Below, in pieces: positions 1 to 8,753 of a stretch of 64,000 bases of DNA (position 1 is its first letter; every line of letters starts with the position of its first letter). The notes beneath the pieces were generated by a model. That model saw only the letters and a program-made list of their open reading frames with translations, was not told the DNA's origin and searched no databases. The stretch comes from DASUPK01 sp046732465 (lineage in GTDB: Bacteria > Actinomycetota > Thermoleophilia > Solirubrobacterales > 70-9). The translations under genes were made by a program, and so were the position numbers. The stretch covers positions 38,488 through 102,487 of the forward strand of contig JBKPND010000034.1 in NCBI GenBank assembly GCA_046732465.1, written 5' to 3'.

Positions 1-763
1 AGCAGAGGAACGCGACCGGGCCGGCGGCGTCGGAGGGCTCTGCCGGGCGACCCAGCGGGATCGTCATCCGGGCCATCTGGCGCATCTGCTCCGGGATGCC
101 CAGCGAGACCTCCTCGGTGCTCTCGCCGGCGGCCTGCATCGTCTCGCCCTTCTCCTTCGCCTGCGTGAGCCGGGTCTCGACGAAGCCGAAGGCGACCGCG
201 TTGCAGTTGACCTTGAACTGACCCCATTCCTTGGCGATCGTCTTCGTCAGGCCGGTGACGCCCGCTTTCGCAGACGAGTAGTTGGCCTGGCCGGCGTTGC
301 CCATCGTGCCCGAGATCGACGTGACGTTGACGAGCTTGCGGAAGACCTCCTCGCCCGCCTCGGCCTCCTTCTTCGCGGCCTCGCGCCAGGTCGGGGCCAG
401 GGCGCGGATCACGCGGAAGGGCACGATCGTGTGGATGTCGAGCATCGCCTGGAACTGCTCGTCGCTCATCTTGTGGACGACCCCGTCCCAGGTGTAGCCG
501 GCGTTGTTGACGACGGCATCGACCTGGCCGAAGGCCTCGATCGCGGCCTTGACCATGTCGTCGGGCATGCCGGGCTTGGTGAGGTCCCCAGCGAAGACGG
601 CGGTCTCGCCGTCGATCTCCTTGGCGGCCTCCTCCGCGACGTCGCCGTCGAGGTCGTTGATCAGCACCTTGGCCCCTTCCTTCACGAACAGCTCGGCCGT
701 GGCGCGGCCGATTCCCCTCGCTGAGCCGGTGATGATCGCGCTCTTTCCGTCAAGCAATCCCAA
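1..763 (-). CDS. Short-chain dehydrogenase/reductase, FabG-like (3' end cut by window)
   Basis: NAD(P)-dependent oxidoreductase of the classical SDR family, probably a 3-oxoacyl or 3-hydroxyacyl reductase. About 254 codons are visible and the C-terminus runs off the window. The N-terminus has the Rossmann cofactor motif TGSARGIG, followed by an NNAG motif. The catalytic Ser lies in NVTSISG and the catalytic Tyr/Lys pair in NYSSAKAG. No ATG fits. The TTG at 763 is chosen because GAGGAGG lies about 7 nt upstream and the protein then begins MGLLDGKSAIITG, as family members do. It lies 40 bp downstream of the thioesterase on the same strand, so the two are probably co-transcribed and act on acyl-CoA or acyl-ACP intermediates. 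The substrate is not predictable. Confidence 0.9.
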   Translation of the reverse strand, partial: MGLLDGKSAIITGSARGIGRATAELFVKEGAKVLINDLDGDVAEEAAKEIDGETAVFAGDLTKPGMPDDMVKAAIEAFGQVDAVVNNAGYTWDGVVHKMSDEQFQAMLDIHTIVPFRVIRALAPTWREAAKKEAEAGEEVFRKLVNVTSISGTMGNAGQANYSSAKAGVTGLTKTIAKEWGQFKVNCNAVAFGFVETRLTQAKEKGETMQAAGESTEEVSLGIPEQMRQMARMTIPLGRPAEPSDAAGPVAFLC

Positions 764-802
764 GGTGGTCGCCTCCTCTGGATGATGTGTGGGCGGGGAT
801 TC

Positions 803-1219
803 TTACCCAAACCGGTACGTCGCGATCCCCTGGGCGACCACCGTTCCCTCGGTGTCGGCCACGGTCACCTCGCAGAAGCTCAGCCGCCCGCCGCGCCTGG
901 CAACCCTCGCGTCGGCGCGGAGGTCGACGGCGTCGGCCGCCGAGGCGAAGTTGATCGAGAGCGAGACGGTGGAGCCCGCGACGCTCTCCGGCACCTCGTC
1001 GGTGGCCCAGGCCGCGGCCATCGCCGCGGTGTCGACCAGCGCGCCGATCGCGCCGCCGTGGACGACCCGCCCGATCGTGGCCAGCTCGCGCTTGAAGGGG
1101 AGCTCGAGGACGGCCTCGTCGGTGCCGAGCGAGACGACCCGGATGCCGAGCTGTGCGGCGTGCGGAGAGCTCGGGATGAACTGCTCGATGATCTCGCGGC
1201 GGCTCGGGGAGTCGCTCAT
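803..1219 (-). CDS. PaaI-like hotdog-fold thioesterase
   Basis: A 138-residue single-domain hotdog protein that should hydrolyse an acyl- or aryl-CoA thioester. The family signature VVHGGAIGALVDTAA is at residues 52-66, with the HGG motif at 54-56 and the conserved acidic residue (Asp63) on the hotdog helix. The length is typical of PaaI/YdiI-type enzymes. It starts at an ATG, 48 bp downstream of the MFS gene, and is followed at 40 bp by the SDR gene, which suggests one minus-strand transcript. The substrate cannot be read from the sequence. Confidence 0.88.
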   Translation of the reverse strand: MSDSPSRREIIEQFIPSSPHAAQLGIRVVSLGTDEAVLELPFKRELATIGRVVHGGAIGALVDTAAMAAAWATDEVPESVAGSTVSLSINFASAADAVDLRADARVARRGGRLSFCEVTVADTEGTVVAQGIATYRFG

Positions 1220-1267
1220 GCCCGGACCGTACGCGCTGGAGACGCGGCTGCGCGATTACCTCCGAGG

Positions 1268-2929
1268 TCAGAGGCCGAGCACGCCCTGGAGCAGCGAGAG
1301 GGCCGAGCGCGGGTCGACGCCGTGCTCCTCCTCGAACTTGTGCTGGAGGCGGTCGTCGAAGAGGGCGAGGAGCAGCTCCTCGCGGCTGGAGCCGAAGCGG
1401 CACGCGGCGCGATCGAGCGCCTCGAGCGAGGCGTTCTGGAGCGCCCCCGTGATCCCGCCCACATCCGGCAGGTCGCGGTCCTGGCAGGGATCGGCGATCT
1501 GGACGGTCTCCCGGGTGGAGTTCGCATAGGCGATGCCGTAGCCGCCGGCTGCGACCAGCGCGGCGACCGCGGCGGTCGCGACCCCCCGGCGGGAGAGCGC
1601 TCCCGCCACCCCGAGGGCGCCGCTGAGCAGGACGAGGGCCGCGAGCAGGGCGAGGCCCGAGGTGACGATGAAGGTGGACCGGAAGGCCGAGCGGACGGCG
1701 CCGGTCACCACGTCATCCAGCTGGTCGCCGAGGTGCCCCATCTCGACGGCGTCCTCCCCCTCCAGCCCGGACTTCGCCTTATCGATCTCCTTCTGCAGCT
1801 CCGCGCGCGGGTCGTCGGTGTTGAGGCCGCCGAACAGGTTGGGCGCGATGTCGATCTTGTCCTCGGGGGGAAGCTTGGCGTCGAGTACGGCGGCCGTCCC
1901 CTGCAGGCGGGCCGTGTCGATGGTCGAGGTCAGGTTGGAGGAGATCAGCGGGGCGAGGGCGGCGAGCGCCACCGCGATGCCCGCATGGCGGATCGAGAGC
2001 AGCCTCGCGGTGTCCTGGCGGGTCCGCTCGGGGATCAGCTCGCCCGAAAGGGCCGGCAGCGCCGTCCCCATTCCCGCTCCGGCGAGCACCTGGGGCACCA
2101 CGGTCCACCAGGCCGAGGCGCCGGGCAGCAGGGCCAGGCAGCCGACCCCGCCCGCCACCATCAGGCAGCCGGCGATCGCCTTCGTTTCGGGGTCACCCGA
2201 CACCCGCGAGGACGCGATCGCCGCCACCGGGAGGACGCTCACCGCCAGGGCCGCCGCGAGCGGCTCGATGCTCCAACCCGAGACCAGCAGCAGCACCACG
2301 AGGAAGATGACCGCGGTGAGCGACGCCGAGAGCAGGGCCAGCGCGATCGCCGGGCGCCACGGGAGCGGGGAGGAGGCGCGGTCGTCATCGCGGGCCCCGG
2401 TCGGCTCGGTGCGCGCCACCTGCAGGGCGACCAGCAACCCCGGCAGCACGATCGGCGCCTGCGCGAGGAAGATCGCGCGCCATGAGAAGGCCTGGGTGAG
2501 CGCGCCGCCGAGTGCCGGGCCGACGGCGATGCCGAAGACCGAGGCCGCGACCCACAGCCGGCGCCCGTGACCCGGCCTGCCTCCGTCGAGGAGGGCGAAG
2601 GCCGCGACCAGGCCGCCAGCTGCGCCGAGCGCCTGGACGCCGCGGAGGGTGAGCAGCAGTCCGAGCGAGTCCGACGCGCCGCAGCCGAGCGAAGCCGCCA
2701 GGAAGAGCGCGAAGCCGGCCGCCCCGACGCGCGCATCGCCGAAGCGACGGCAGAGAGCCGCGGCCGGCAACAGGGCAATCGCCAGGGTGGCGGTGTAGAC
2801 GCCGAGCACCAGGGCGACGCCCTCGACCGTCGCGTTGAGATCGACCAGGATCGAGGGCAGGCCGAGCGTGACGATCGACGCGTCCGCCAGGGCGATCCCG
2901 GCGGCGAGAGCTATGAAGACCCGCCTCAC
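1268..2929 (-). CDS. MFS transporter (DHA2-like) with C-terminal extra domain
   Basis: A 553-residue drug/proton-antiporter-type major facilitator. The first ~400 residues hold about 12-13 hydrophobic segments. TM1 starts directly after MRRVF and the A-motif-like stretch CRRFGDARVG follows TM2. A long soluble loop (roughly residues 340-400, charged, rich in Asp, Glu and Lys) precedes the last two helices. The final ~75 residues are soluble and contain a Cys pair (DPCQDRDLPDVG ... AACRFGSSREELLLALF) not normally present in MFS proteins. The family exports small lipophilic compounds; the substrate is unknown. It follows the MMPL gene on the same strand, but a strong hairpin lies between them, so it probably has its own promoter. 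Confidence 0.85.
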   Translation of the reverse strand: MRRVFIALAAGIALADASIVTLGLPSILVDLNATVEGVALVLGVYTATLAIALLPAAALCRRFGDARVGAAGFALFLAASLGCGASDSLGLLLTLRGVQALGAAGGLVAAFALLDGGRPGHGRRLWVAASVFGIAVGPALGGALTQAFSWRAIFLAQAPIVLPGLLVALQVARTEPTGARDDDRASSPLPWRPAIALALLSASLTAVIFLVVLLLVSGWSIEPLAAALAVSVLPVAAIASSRVSGDPETKAIAGCLMVAGGVGCLALLPGASAWWTVVPQVLAGAGMGTALPALSGELIPERTRQDTARLLSIRHAGIAVALAALAPLISSNLTSTIDTARLQGTAAVLDAKLPPEDKIDIAPNLFGGLNTDDPRAELQKEIDKAKSGLEGEDAVEMGHLGDQLDDVVTGAVRSAFRSTFIVTSGLALLAALVLLSGALGVAGALSRRGVATAAVAALVAAGGYGIAYANSTRETVQIADPCQDRDLPDVGGITGALQNASLEALDRAACRFGSSREELLLALFDDRLQHKFEEEHGVDPRSALSLLQGVLGL

Positions 2930-2945
2930 GGCGCCAAACTAGCGT

Positions 2946-2979
2946 GCGGGCCCGGCCGGGCAGAGCCGGCCGGGCCCGC
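2946..2979 (-). terminator. Strong GC hairpin between MMPL and MFS genes
   Basis: Perfect 14-bp inverted repeat (arm GCGGGCCCGGCCGG) with a 6-nt loop, just past the stop of the MMPL gene and upstream of the MFS start on the minus strand. Read on that strand it is followed only by a weak T-rich stretch (TAGTTT), so termination may be partial or factor-assisted. Confidence 0.7.
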
Positions 2980-3024
2980 GGGTGATCGGGGAGTCGGCGG
3001 AGGGAGAGGTCCGCCGATGGGTCC

Positions 3025-5178
3025 TCAGCCCTCGGCCTCCCCGGCGGCGACCCTCCGGGGCAAGGAGGGCTCCACGCGGAGCAGGCGTGCGGGCCAAGTG
3101 GGGAGCCACCAGTTCCAGCGGCCCATCAGCGAGATCACCGCCGGCACGATCAACGCCCGGATGATGGTGGCGTCAATCAGGATCCCGGCGGCCAGTCCGG
3201 TCGCGAGCATCTTCACATCCGTCTCCGGCCCGGACGCCATCGACATGAAGGCCAGGAAGAGGATCAACGCCGCGCTGGTCACCAACCTGCCGGTGCGCCC
3301 GATGCCCTGCACCACGGCCACATTGGTCGACCCGGTCCGGTCGTACTCCTCCCGCATCCGGCTGAGGATGAACACCTCGTAGTCCATCGAGAGACCGAAC
3401 AGGAAGGCGAACACGATCAACGGGATCCACGACGGGAGGGTGCCCGTGGCCTGGATGCCCCAGATCGCCTCTGACCCGAACCCCTCCTGCCAGATCAGGA
3501 CCACCACCCCCCAGGCGGCGGTCACGCTGAGGATGTTGAGGACGATCGCCTTGAGCGGCAGCAGCAGCGAACGGAAGGCCCGCGCCAGCAGGATGAACGT
3601 CGTGATCGCGATCAGGGCGATCATCAGGGGGAAGCTGCCGTAGACGGCGTTGATGAAATCGTCGCTGGCCGCCGGGCCGCCGCCCACTCGGACATCCGGA
3701 CCCGCCGCGTGTGCGGTGTCACGAACGGCGTCCAGGGTCGCACCACCCTCGTCAGTGCCGCTGTCGGGGACCGGGATCGCCTCCACGATCGCCGTCCCAT
3801 CGCGGCGCCAGCCGTCCTTGGGGGCGACGGCGCCGTGGATGCCCTCGACGTTGTTCAGGTCGGCCGCGACCTTGTCCGGGTCGGTCCCGCCTGAGACGAG
3901 GATCTCGTGCGGGAGGATCGACCCCTCGCCGATCCCGGCATCCTCGAGGGCGGTCAGGCCCTGCTTTGCATCGCCCTGCTTGGCGATCGTGTCGGCGTCG
4001 GAACTGCCGAGCTGGATGTTGGTGGCGGCGAAGGCGAGCGCCAGGATCACGGCGAGGCCCGCTCCCGCGCCGAGCCAGCGCCGCCGCGACACGGCCTGCG
4101 CCCATCCCGTCCAGGCTCGGCTCGCCTTGTCATCGGTTCGCCGGTGCGGCCAGTCGAGCCGGGCGCCGGCCTTCGAGAGGATCACAGGGAGGAGGGTGAT
4201 CGCGACCAGGGTCGAGACCAGCGGGATCAGCATCCCGCCATAGCCCATCGAGCGCAGGAAGGGCAGCGGCAGCGCGATCAACGCGAACAGGCCGATCGCG
4301 ACGGTGATCCCGCTGAAGACGACCGCCCTGCCGGCCGTCTCCATCGCGCGCTGCACCGCCTCGTCTCCTTCGTGGCCGTGGCTGCGCTCCTCGCGCCACC
4401 GCGAGACGACCAGCAGCGAGTAGTCGATCGCCACGCCGAGCCCGACGAGGGCGACCAGGAACTGGACGATCGGCGAGACGTCCGTGATCTCGGTCAATCC
4501 GAGCAGCAGCAGGAAGGTGGTCATGATCGAGACGATCGCCATCCCGATCGGGACGATTGCCAGGAAGGACGCGAAGACGAACGCCAGGACTACGAGCGCG
4601 CCGGCGCCCCCGAGCACGGCCTCGAGCAGCACGCCGGGTCCGTCGTCGCCGCCGCTCTCCTCAGCCAAAGCGTCGAAGCCCGTCAGGTGGACGGGTGCTC
4701 CCCCGACCTTCGCGCCAGCAAGTGCGGCCTTCGCCTTCTCGGCCGCCTGCGCGTTGCCGCCGAAGGAGGAGTCCGGATCCGGCGGTGGATACGCGATGGC
4801 GAAAGTGGTGCGGCCGTCGTCAGAGACAAACGCCTTGCTCTGCGTGGACGCGTAGGAGGCGACGCGAGAGCCGGGCAGCGCCTTGGCGAGCCGCGCGTCC
4901 ACCTCTCCGAGGTCGCTCTGCACTCGGGACGAGTCGATCGACTCGCCGTCGGGCACCGTGGCCACCGCCAGCAGCGGACTCGAATCCCCGCCGGTGCCGT
5001 TGTACTTCGCGGCGATCGCCTGGTTCGTCTCCCACCCCTCCTTGTCGGGCACGGAGAACTTCTGGTCGAGGGCGCGGCTCGCCGGACCGGCGGCGGCGAT
5101 CCCCGCGATCGTCAGCAGGATCCAGCTGATGACGACGGTCTTCTTGTGTGCCAGGACCCAGCGGGTGAGTGATGCCAC
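3025..5178 (-). CDS. MMPL/RND-family transporter
   Basis: A large polytopic transporter, 717 residues from the chosen start, resembling actinobacterial MMPL proteins that move lipids or hydrophobic molecules with proton motive force. It has TM1 near residue 15, a ~150-residue periplasmic loop, a block of five or six helices with the RND-type motif GVAIDYSLLVVSRWREE, a second large loop, and a second helix block with the matching motif FGLSMDYEVFILSRMREEY. This is the usual duplicated layout. An ATG further upstream (5259) would add 27 non-conserved residues. The GTG at 5178 is preferred because AGGAGG lies about 7 nt before it and the protein then starts VASLTRWVLAHKK, typical of the family. 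The substrate is unknown. Confidence 0.9.
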   Translation of the reverse strand: MASLTRWVLAHKKTVVISWILLTIAGIAAAGPASRALDQKFSVPDKEGWETNQAIAAKYNGTGGDSSPLLAVATVPDGESIDSSRVQSDLGEVDARLAKALPGSRVASYASTQSKAFVSDDGRTTFAIAYPPPDPDSSFGGNAQAAEKAKAALAGAKVGGAPVHLTGFDALAEESGGDDGPGVLLEAVLGGAGALVVLAFVFASFLAIVPIGMAIVSIMTTFLLLLGLTEITDVSPIVQFLVALVGLGVAIDYSLLVVSRWREERSHGHEGDEAVQRAMETAGRAVVFSGITVAIGLFALIALPLPFLRSMGYGGMLIPLVSTLVAITLLPVILSKAGARLDWPHRRTDDKASRAWTGWAQAVSRRRWLGAGAGLAVILALAFAATNIQLGSSDADTIAKQGDAKQGLTALEDAGIGEGSILPHEILVSGGTDPDKVAADLNNVEGIHGAVAPKDGWRRDGTAIVEAIPVPDSGTDEGGATLDAVRDTAHAAGPDVRVGGGPAASDDFINAVYGSFPLMIALIAITTFILLARAFRSLLLPLKAIVLNILSVTAAWGVVVLIWQEGFGSEAIWGIQATGTLPSWIPLIVFAFLFGLSMDYEVFILSRMREEYDRTGSTNVAVVQGIGRTGRLVTSAALILFLAFMSMASGPETDVKMLATGLAAGILIDATIIRALIVPAVISLMGRWNWWLPTWPARLLRVEPSLPRRVAAGEAEG

Positions 5179-5308
5179 GAGGTTCCCTCCTGTGAATTTG
5201 CGATTGCCTCTACGACGTTCGAGAGATCGCAGAATGGACACCTCGGCCCCCACCTTCAATTGGGGATGACCCCTACTCGGCCCCCAACTAATCGCTAAGG
5301 GGCGAGAC

Positions 5309-6946
5309 CTACAGCCCGAGCGCAGCCCGTGAAACGGTCTCGAGGACCTGCTGTTGGTAATAGACCGGACCGCCGCCGTCCGCGGTCACGCCCGACGGGT
5401 AGTGGGTGGAGACGCCGAGCGTGTACACGTTCTGGTTCGAGATCGCGAGGCCGAAGTAGTCGCCGATGAAGGCGCGCGAGGTGCAGGGATCCTCGTGGTT
5501 CGCGCAGGCCATCTGGTCGATCCCGCCGATGGTCTGGTCCGGTTCCTCCGGATCCCAGGTGAACTGTGAGGCTCGGACGTTGCCCCCGACCGGCACGGCG
5601 CCCGCGCCGGAGTCCCTGAACGCCTGCAGCGAGACGTCGATGCAGAAGTTCTGCCGTCCGACGTCCTGTGGTCGGACACTCGGGTCGTTCGGACACGCCG
5701 AGCGACGGTCGTAGAAGTTGACCGCGACCGCCCCGCCGGGCCCGGCCGCGACCTGCGGCTGGAACTGGTCGGTGGCGGTCGGGTTGGCGTTGTCGTTGAC
5801 CACCATCGGCGACGTCCAGTGATCGCCGAAGTCGGTCGACTGCGAGAACTTGACGTCGTACTGGCTGCCGTCCCAGTCCTCCCAGACGACGTAGAGGTGG
5901 CCGCGATAGATGGGACTGGCCGTGAAGTGCTCGAGGATCCCGTCGCGGAAGGTGGTGTTCGGTAGGCAGCACCCGGGGAGCTGGCTTGCACTGGCGACCG
6001 GCATGAACTTCGACCAGGTCACGCCGTCATCGGTGGACCGGGCCACGTAGATCGTCTTCTGATCGTTGCTATTCGGCTTGTCCGCGGCGACCGCCACGTA
6101 CACGTTCCCCGCGGCGTCCACCGCCGGGTAGACGTACTCGACGACTGACCCCGTGTTGCTGGGCGCTGACAGGGTGATGGCCTTGGAGAAGCTCTGGCCG
6201 CGGTCGCGCGAGGCTGCGAACCTGATCTTGGTGTTCTGGCCGTCGTAGACGGCCCAGGCCGCGTAGACGTGGTCCTGGAAGCGGTTGCCTGGGATGTGGT
6301 TGACGGCAACCCACTGCTTGTCCTCGACGCGACCGAGTGTCTTGGTCGTCGAGTTGGAGAACTGCTCGAGGGGCTGGCCGCCGTTTCCCTTCACCCAGTG
6401 TCGCCCCAGGTCGTCGCTGTAGGAGACTGCGATGTTCGAGTTGGGATGCAGGTTCGCCCAGAACGCGTTGAACGGCAGGGTCACCTGGTAGACGCGACCA
6501 TGCGTGTCGAAGTCGGCGTTGGGGTCGGTGTTGTTGGTCCAGCTCGGGGGCATCGCCTGGGTGCCGGTTGAGATGCAGTCATAGCCCTGGACCTGGTTTG
6601 CCGCGAGCGGGGTGCCATTGCTGATCGTGAAGGACCCGAGGTGGAAGTCGTAGAAGGTCGAGAAGGTCTCGAAGAAGAACTTCGAGGTCCCGACCAGATT
6701 CTCGGTGCCGGGCTCGACCGCGAGCCAGGACTCTGAGAAGTTCGAGTTGTACTGCCCACTGCGACAGGTGCCGGGCACCGGCGCCGTCTGCCCCGGCGGA
6801 ACCGGATAGCCGCCCCCGGTCGAGGGCTGGCTCACCACGGTGTTGGTGGTGGGAACGCTCGAACCCCAGAGCTGCGCACTCGCCGTGCCGGCGTTGGCCG
6901 CCACGATGCCAACCACGAGAACTGCTGCTACGGCGATCCTTCGCAC
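5309..6946 (-). CDS. Secreted BNR/Asp-box beta-propeller (sialidase-fold) protein
   Basis: A 545-residue exported protein with a clear Sec signal peptide (MRRIAVAAVLVVGIVAANA, cleavage near the ASAQ at residues 22-25). At least four Asp-box repeats of the form SxDxGxxW are visible: SDDLGRHW, SRDRGQSF, STDDGVTW and STDFGDHW. They mark a sialidase-type propeller. Several Cys in the C-terminal third suggest disulphides outside the cell. Asp-box propellers include sialidases but also many non-catalytic surface proteins. I cannot identify the sialidase arginine triad, so enzymatic activity is not claimed. It stands alone, with no obvious operon partner. Confidence 0.8.
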   Translation of the reverse strand: MRRIAVAAVLVVGIVAANAGTASAQLWGSSVPTTNTVVSQPSTGGGYPVPPGQTAPVPGTCRSGQYNSNFSESWLAVEPGTENLVGTSKFFFETFSTFYDFHLGSFTISNGTPLAANQVQGYDCISTGTQAMPPSWTNNTDPNADFDTHGRVYQVTLPFNAFWANLHPNSNIAVSYSDDLGRHWVKGNGGQPLEQFSNSTTKTLGRVEDKQWVAVNHIPGNRFQDHVYAAWAVYDGQNTKIRFAASRDRGQSFSKAITLSAPSNTGSVVEYVYPAVDAAGNVYVAVAADKPNSNDQKTIYVARSTDDGVTWSKFMPVASASQLPGCCLPNTTFRDGILEHFTASPIYRGHLYVVWEDWDGSQYDVKFSQSTDFGDHWTSPMVVNDNANPTATDQFQPQVAAGPGGAVAVNFYDRRSACPNDPSVRPQDVGRQNFCIDVSLQAFRDSGAGAVPVGGNVRASQFTWDPEEPDQTIGGIDQMACANHEDPCTSRAFIGDYFGLAISNQNVYTLGVSTHYPSGVTADGGGPVYYQQQVLETVSRAALGL

Positions 6947-7046
6947 GGTCCCCCTGTGCAGGGTTGGTTCCGGCGAGCCTACTCCTCCTGCGCGGCGATG
7001 GCTACGGGCCGGAGAACTCGGGTGGCGAAGTCAGCACGATCGGTCG

Positions 7047-8363
7047 TCAGAGCCCGAGCTGCCTGCCCAGGATCTCCTTCATCACCTCGTCGGTGCCGCC
7101 CCCGATCGGGCCGAGGCGGGCGTCGCGGTAGGCGCGCTCGACGCCGTACTCGCGCATGTATCCGTAGCCGCCGTGGATCTGGATCGCCTCGTCCGCGACG
7201 TCGCACATCGCCCGCTGCGTGAAGAGCTTCGCCTGAGTGACCTCGCGCGTCGCGTCCTCGCCCGCCGCGAACTTGCGCAGGCACGCGTAGGTGAGAGCGC
7301 GTGAGGCCTCGATCTTGATCGACATCTCCGCGAACTTGTGCCGGATCGTCTGAAAGCGGCCTATCGGCCGGCCGAACGCCTCGCGCTCCTTCGCGTACTC
7401 GAGCGTCGTCTCGAAGACCCGTTGCATGCCGCCGACGGCGCCGAGCGCCATCGTCAGCCGCTCCCACTGGAAGTTGGCGATGATCAGCCGGAAGCCCTCG
7501 TTGAGCCCGCCGAGCAGGTTCTCCGCGGGCACCTCGACGTCGGTGAATGAGAGCTCGCCGGTGTCCGATGAGTGCCAGCCCATCTTCTCGAGCTTCGAGA
7601 CGACCTCGTAGCCGGACATGTCTCGCTCCAGCACCAGAAAGGAGATGCCGTGATGGCCGCCCTCCTGGGTCGTCTTGCAGGCGCAGACCAGGAAGTCGGC
7701 GCGGACGCCGTTGGTGATGAAGGTCTTGGAGCCGTTGACTACGTAGCCGCCGTCGACCTTCCGGGCAGTGGTCCGCAAGGAGGCGACGTCGGAGCCGGCG
7801 CCGGGCTCGGTGATCCCGAGGGCGCCGACCACCTCGCCCTTGATTCCCGGTACCAGCCAGCGCTGCTTCTGCTCCTCGGTCCCGAACTTCCAGATCGGCG
7901 GCATCGCGATCTCGGTGTGGGCACCGAGGCCGGCGGCGACGCCGCCGCTGCCACCGGAATGCGAGAGCTCCTCGACCCAGACGGCGTCGTGCACGTAGTC
8001 CCCGCCCTGGCCGCCGTACTCGGTCTCGTACTTGAGGCCCAGGAAGCCGAGCTCTCCGCAGCGGTTGTAGAGCTCGCGGGGGAACTCCCGCGCCTCCTCC
8101 CACTCGTCGATGTGAGGAGCGATCTCCTTGCCGACGAAGCGTCGGACCGACTCGCGCAGCTCCTCGTGCTCCTCACCGAAGGGCGGGAGGAGCGCCCGCT
8201 GACCACTGTCCTTTATGACGGTGACGGGGGCCTCCAGTCCTCGAGCATCGTGTAGCCGCGGCCCTTGTGGTCGAAGCCGAGCAGGTCGCCCTGGGGGTTC
8301 TTCTTGTTGCCGTGGTGGTAGGCGCGCACCTCGGCGATCTTGCCGTCGCGCAGCTTGAACCAC
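7047..8363 (-). CDS. Acyl-CoA dehydrogenase (start unresolved)
   Basis: FAD-dependent acyl-CoA dehydrogenase performing the first alpha,beta-dehydrogenation of beta-oxidation. The family pattern is complete: N-terminal helical domain (HEELRESVRRFVGKEI), FAD/substrate motif ITEPGAGSDVASLRTTA, and the C-terminal helical domain ending QIHGGYGYMREYGVERAYRD and GGTDEVMKEILGRQLGL. The catalytic base is not assigned. Homology to the second copy at 9598-10806 begins only around position 8225. The only standard start codon in frame before conserved sequence is a GTG at 8363, which would force a 150-bp overlap with the SnoaL-like gene upstream. Initiation near 8215-8235 on a non-standard codon, coupled to the upstream stop, is also possible. 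The two genes form a minus-strand operon. Confidence 0.85.
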   Translation of the reverse strand: MVQAARRQDRRGARLPPRQQEEPPGRPARLRPQGPRLHDARGLEAPVTVIKDSGQRALLPPFGEEHEELRESVRRFVGKEIAPHIDEWEEAREFPRELYNRCGELGFLGLKYETEYGGQGGDYVHDAVWVEELSHSGGSGGVAAGLGAHTEIAMPPIWKFGTEEQKQRWLVPGIKGEVVGALGITEPGAGSDVASLRTTARKVDGGYVVNGSKTFITNGVRADFLVCACKTTQEGGHHGISFLVLERDMSGYEVVSKLEKMGWHSSDTGELSFTDVEVPAENLLGGLNEGFRLIIANFQWERLTMALGAVGGMQRVFETTLEYAKEREAFGRPIGRFQTIRHKFAEMSIKIEASRALTYACLRKFAAGEDATREVTQAKLFTQRAMCDVADEAIQIHGGYGYMREYGVERAYRDARLGPIGGGTDEVMKEILGRQLGL

Positions 8364-8650
8364 TCCGTTCCGCGATCGAGGCGCTTCTCACCCGACTTGG
8401 GGTCGCGCCAGGTCATCGTCCACTCGATCACGGCCTCGTCACCCTGCTCGATGCCGTGCTCGAGATACCACTGGCCGTCGATCTGCTCGACGCCGAGCTT
8501 CGAGTTCATCCCGATTCGCTCGGCCCCCTCGTGCGGCCCGAGACGCGTGTAGTAGTGGACCGCGTCGTCCGTGAAATGCGAGGCGACCAGCTCGGCGTCG
8601 CCGGTATTGAGCGCGTCGTAGTAGGAGCGGATGTGGTCGAGGTTGCTCAC
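8213..8650 (-). CDS. SnoaL-like / NTF2-fold protein
   Basis: A 145-residue protein of the NTF2-like superfamily (SnoaL-type polyketide cyclase and related steroid-isomerase folds). It has the characteristic opening DHIRSYYDALNTGDAELVASHFTDDAVHYYTR, which is the helix-turn-helix and first strand of the cone fold (quoted only in part as a diagnostic: NTGDAELVASHFTDDAV). It also has the later strand pattern EWTMTWRDP and WFKLRDGKIAEVRAYHH. The family covers enzymes and small-ligand binders, so catalysis is uncertain. It lies immediately upstream of the acyl-CoA dehydrogenase and overlaps the only standard start codon of that gene, which implies co-translation. Confidence 0.8.
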   Translation of the reverse strand: MSNLDHIRSYYDALNTGDAELVASHFTDDAVHYYTRLGPHEGAERIGMNSKLGVEQIDGQWYLEHGIEQGDEAVIEWTMTWRDPKSGEKRLDRGTEWFKLRDGKIAEVRAYHHGNKKNPQGDLLGFDHKGRGYTMLEDWRPPSPS

Positions 8651-8677
8651 GGCTCGGTCGTTATATCCGTTTCAAAA

Positions 8678-8708
8678 AGTCGATCTGGGATCGAGGGCTT
8701 CGTCGTTA
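8678..8708 (+). promoter_or_regulatory. ECF-type promoter 1 (DGPF gene at 8754)
   Basis: Putative -35 AGTCGA at 8678-8683, a 17-nt spacer, and -10 CGTCGTTA at 8701-8708. The same elements at the same spacing precede the genes at 9197 (+) and 52934 (-). The -35 matches the TGTCGA described for ECF42 sigma factors, which are known partners of DGPF-domain proteins. The spacing is seen directly; the assignment to ECF42 is inference. Confidence 0.7.
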
Positions 8709-8716
8709 GGGTGAAT

Positions 8717-8733
8717 GCGGCGAACGGCGCCGC
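8717..8733 (+). promoter_or_regulatory. Conserved 5' leader hairpin 1
   Basis: GCGGCG, loop AACGG, then CGCCGC: a 6-bp all-GC stem placed 8 nt after the -10 box and 8 nt before the GAGGAGG ribosome binding site. An identical hairpin is found after both sister promoters (9160-9176 and 52957-52973). Confidence 0.65.
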
Positions 8734-8753
8734 TCAATCTGAGGAGGATCCAG

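Noticed and set aside
782..2485. Long open frame antisense to the MFS and thioesterase genes (567 codons)
   Set aside because: It is a shadow frame of GC-rich coding DNA: its translation is Arg/Gly/Glu-rich with no domain, and the minus-strand genes are clearly recognised.
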